A stretch of DNA of 7,743 nucleotides, taken from positions 1-7,743 of the forward strand of contig JAICQW010000084.1 in the NCBI GenBank assembly GCA_025937665.1. The letters are read 5' to 3'. The translations under genes were made by a program, and so were the position numbers. A model generated the notes under the pieces. It was not told the origin of the DNA, searched no databases, and saw only the letters and a program-made list of their open reading frames with translations. Positions 6,060-7,743 of the stretch are shown here, in pieces (the first letter of the stretch is position 1; each line of letters begins with the position of its first letter). The DNA is from Nitrososphaeraceae archaeon (lineage in GTDB: Archaea; Thermoproteota; Nitrososphaeria; Nitrososphaerales; Nitrososphaeraceae).

Positions 6060-7043
6060 TTGAATTTTGCTCTTACTGTAAATAATTTAAAGGTTCATTA
6101 TTTCACCCAATTTGGTAATGTGAAGGCAGTTGACGACGTTAGTTTTACATTGGGAAAAAATGAATCTATAGGAATTGTGGGCGAATCGGGATGTGGTAAG
6201 AGCACGTTGGGTGCAGCACTCTTACGTTCAGTTCCCTTTCCGGGCAAAATAGTTGATGGTCAAATTGTTCTCGACAATCAAGATATTACCAAAATATCAG
6301 ATGATGAATTTGATAAAAAGATCAGATGGAAGGAAATTTCAATGATCTTTCAGGGTGCACTTAATTCGTTAGATCCAGTCTTTAATGTTGGATCACAAAT
6401 GAGGGAAATTTTGAAGCAACATGGTTACCCTAGAGATGATATTGATGTAATTTCGGAATCTTTGAAAAGTGTCCTATTAGAACCCACTATAACGAGAAAA
6501 TATCCGCATCAATTGAGTGGTGGCATGAAACAACGAGTTGCAATAGCAATGGCATTGTTACTGAATCCCAAGATATTGATAGCAGATGAACCCACCACTT
6601 CGCTTGATGTCATGGTGCAATCACAAATTATCAATCTCTTGAAAAAATTAAAAAGAGATCGCAACATGTCGATAGTATTCATTTCCCACGACTTGGGAGT
6701 CATATCAGAAGTATCAGAAACGATTGCTATTATGTATCGTGGGCAAATAGTTGAATTGGGAAAATCCTATGAAATTTATAAAAACCCAAAACACCCTTAT
6801 ACTGAAAAGCTCGTAACATCAATTCCAAGTATCAAAAATAAGGAAAATATTCCGCAAAATTCAGACAGAAAATCGGAAGGATCAGCAAGACTAGAAAGAA
6901 TAGAAAGTTCACAACAATCAATTATAAAACAGATGGGATGCAAATATTTTGATAATTGTCCTTATGCAAAGGAAAAATGCCGTAATGACCCGCCCTTAAT
7001 TAACGATAAGAATGGATTTGTTCGTTGTTGGTTATACGAATAG
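6060..7043 (+). CDS. DppD/OppD-type ABC transporter ATP-binding protein (peptide/nickel family)
   Basis: The cytoplasmic ATPase of an importer for peptides, nickel or similar solutes. The 327 residues match the DppD/OppD length. Walker A is GESGCGKST (41-49), the Q-loop is Q98 in IFQGALNSLDP, the signature is LSGGMKQR (152-159), Walker B is ILIADEPTT (172-180) with catalytic E177, SLD is the D-loop, and H210 in ISHD is the switch histidine. The oligopeptide-type extension begins with KNPKHPYTEKL (241-251). It ends in a four-cysteine block, C294, C300, C307 and C323, the pattern that binds a [4Fe-4S] cluster in some Dpp ATPases. The start is the TTG at 6060, since an in-frame TGA at 6042-6044 lies upstream with no ATG or GTG between. 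No permease, binding protein or DppF partner is in the window, so the rest of the transporter is encoded elsewhere. The substrate cannot be read from the sequence. Confidence 0.93.
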   Translation: MNFALTVNNLKVHYFTQFGNVKAVDDVSFTLGKNESIGIVGESGCGKSTLGAALLRSVPFPGKIVDGQIVLDNQDITKISDDEFDKKIRWKEISMIFQGALNSLDPVFNVGSQMREILKQHGYPRDDIDVISESLKSVLLEPTITRKYPHQLSGGMKQRVAIAMALLLNPKILIADEPTTSLDVMVQSQIINLLKKLKRDRNMSIVFISHDLGVISEVSETIAIMYRGQIVELGKSYEIYKNPKHPYTEKLVTSIPSIKNKENIPQNSDRKSEGSARLERIESSQQSIIKQMGCKYFDNCPYAKEKCRNDPPLINDKNGFVRCWLYE

Positions 7044-7057
7044 AGACATAGGTTTAC

Positions 7058-7076
7058 TGATTCTGAATTAGAATCA
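7058..7076. repeat. Hairpin-forming inverted repeat after the ABC gene
   Basis: TGATTCT, loop GAATT, then AGAATCA: a perfect seven-base stem starting 14 bases after the stop codon. No T-run follows directly, so it is not a standard intrinsic terminator; it may mark a transcript 3' end or protect it. The rest of the 139-base spacer (7044-7182) shows only the promoter of the next gene. Confidence 0.35.
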
Positions 7077-7148
7077 ACTAAATTGAATTATTCTATTCCA
7101 GATAGACTCAAACTATGCTACAATTAAGAAAAACTTCAATCATAAGAA

Positions 7149-7155
7149 TTTTAAA
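7149..7155 (+). promoter_or_regulatory. TATA box of the FBP aldolase/phosphatase gene
   Basis: TTTTAAA is centred 31 bases before the ATG at 7183, predicting initiation near 7178 and a five-base leader. TATTTAAT at 7163-7170 is too close to the ATG to serve it. Confidence 0.5.
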
Positions 7156-7182
7156 CTCCATCTATTTAATAGTCTACGGAAT

Positions 7183-7743
7183 ATGAAAGTTACACTTTCT
7201 GCAATAAAAGCGGATATCGGAGCCATTGGAGGTCATACTAAACCGAGTGATGAACTGGTAGAAGCGGTTAACAAGGTGGTAAAGGAGAATTCTAAATTGT
7301 TACTGGACTATTACATTGGGTATACGGGCGATGACATACATATCATTATGACACATACAAGAGGCGCAGATAACAAAGAAATTCATAAAATGGCATGGGA
7401 CGCATTCACAGAGGGAACCAAAGTTGCAAAGGAACAGGGCTTATACGGAGCAGGACAAGATTTGTTGAAAGACGCCTTTTCTGGAAACGTGAGAGGCATG
7501 GGTCCAGGAGTAGCCGAGATAGAAATTGAAGAAAGACCAAGTGAAGTGTTTTGCGTTTTTGCTGCAGATAAAACAGAACCGGGTGCCTTTAATTTCCCAC
7601 TTTGGAGAATGTTTGTGGACGCTAGGAGCAGTACTGGTTTGTTGATAAATGAAAAATTAGCTGAAGGTGTTAAATTTAGGATAATGGATGTTATGACAGG
7701 TAAAGTTGCAGGACTCAAACTATGGGGAGACAAGCCGGAATTA
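7183..7743 (+). CDS. fbp: Bifunctional fructose-1,6-bisphosphate aldolase/phosphatase (FBPA/P), 3' partial
   Basis: Joins the triose phosphates and dephosphorylates the product to fructose 6-phosphate, driving gluconeogenesis in one direction. The 187 visible residues are about half of the family's usual 365-400 and are cut by the right edge. Magnesium/substrate residues of the Sulfolobus enzyme are recognisable: D11 in IKADIG, H18 in GGHT, the D50-D51 pair in YTGDD, Q92 in YGAGQDLL, and D129 in AADKTEPGA. FSGNVRGMGPGVAE and IEERPSEVF between these are near-invariant blocks of this family. The Schiff-base lysine and its tyrosine partner should lie beyond the edge and cannot be checked. In ammonia-oxidising archaea this enzyme would feed products of the hydroxypropionate/hydroxybutyrate cycle into sugars. 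The ATG has no Shine-Dalgarno and sits about 31 bases after a TATA box, so the mRNA is likely nearly leaderless. Confidence 0.95.
   Translation, partial: MKVTLSAIKADIGAIGGHTKPSDELVEAVNKVVKENSKLLLDYYIGYTGDDIHIIMTHTRGADNKEIHKMAWDAFTEGTKVAKEQGLYGAGQDLLKDAFSGNVRGMGPGVAEIEIEERPSEVFCVFAADKTEPGAFNFPLWRMFVDARSSTGLLINEKLAEGVKFRIMDVMTGKVAGLKLWGDKPEL

Noticed and set aside
7383..7733. Long open frame on the minus strand inside the FBP aldolase/phosphatase gene.
   Set aside because: The plus strand carries near-invariant FBPA/P motifs throughout; the minus frame resembles no protein and is a shadow.
1..7743. Search for a mobile element, toxin-antitoxin pair, CRISPR array or new defence system.
   Set aside because: No transposase, integrase, direct-repeat array or tRNA-edge is visible; every substantial ORF is a recognisable chromosomal gene.

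Overview
The window looks like a chromosomal, housekeeping stretch from a low-GC ammonia-oxidising archaeon (Nitrososphaerota, formerly Thaumarchaeota). Several lines point there: archaeal-type DnaG primase, CTP-dependent riboflavin kinase (RibK), archaeal/eukaryotic-type AspRS, bifunctional FBP aldolase/phosphatase, a membrane-anchored cupredoxin, TATA-box promoters about 25 bases from start codons, and short or absent leaders. The A+T-rich sequence would suit a Nitrosocosmicus- or Nitrosopumilus-like genome, but the genus is a guess.

Layout. Bases 3-584 (+) hold the 3' part of an FAD synthase (RibL-type) with a winged-helix-like N-terminal region; the gene enters from the left edge. Convergent to it, and overlapping it by 18 bases, is ribK (567-1283, -), which follows dnaG (1290-2519, -) by six bases in a two-gene operon. 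A 280-base divergent intergenic region separates dnaG from a five-helix membrane protein with a C-terminal blue-copper domain (2809-3612, +). Next is a JAMM/MPN-family putative metallopeptidase (3709-4146, +), which converges on aspS (4136-5431, -) with an 11-base overlap. aspS is the second gene of an operon behind a zinc-ribbon/KH-like, NusA-related protein (5436-5945, -). Divergent from that operon is a DppD/OppD-type ABC ATPase with a four-cysteine C-terminus (6060-7043, +), and last is the 5' half of FBP aldolase/phosphatase (7183-7743, +), cut by the window edge.

How the genes work together. RibK and RibL catalyse consecutive steps (riboflavin to FMN to FAD), and both appear to carry N-terminal winged-helix segments. 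dnaG-ribK and nusA-like-aspS are information-processing operons. The cupredoxin protein fits the copper-based electron transport of ammonia oxidisers. FBP aldolase/phosphatase is the gluconeogenic enzyme that would serve autotrophic carbon fixation. The ABC ATPase has no permease or binding-protein gene in the window.

I see no mobile element, CRISPR array, tRNA, rRNA or evident defence system. The points most worth a second look are the paired flavin genes, a shortened loop in the JAMM motif, a perfect 6-2-6 dyad touching the JAMM gene's TATA box, the atypical tRNA-recognition residues of AspRS, and the 5TM-cupredoxin architecture.
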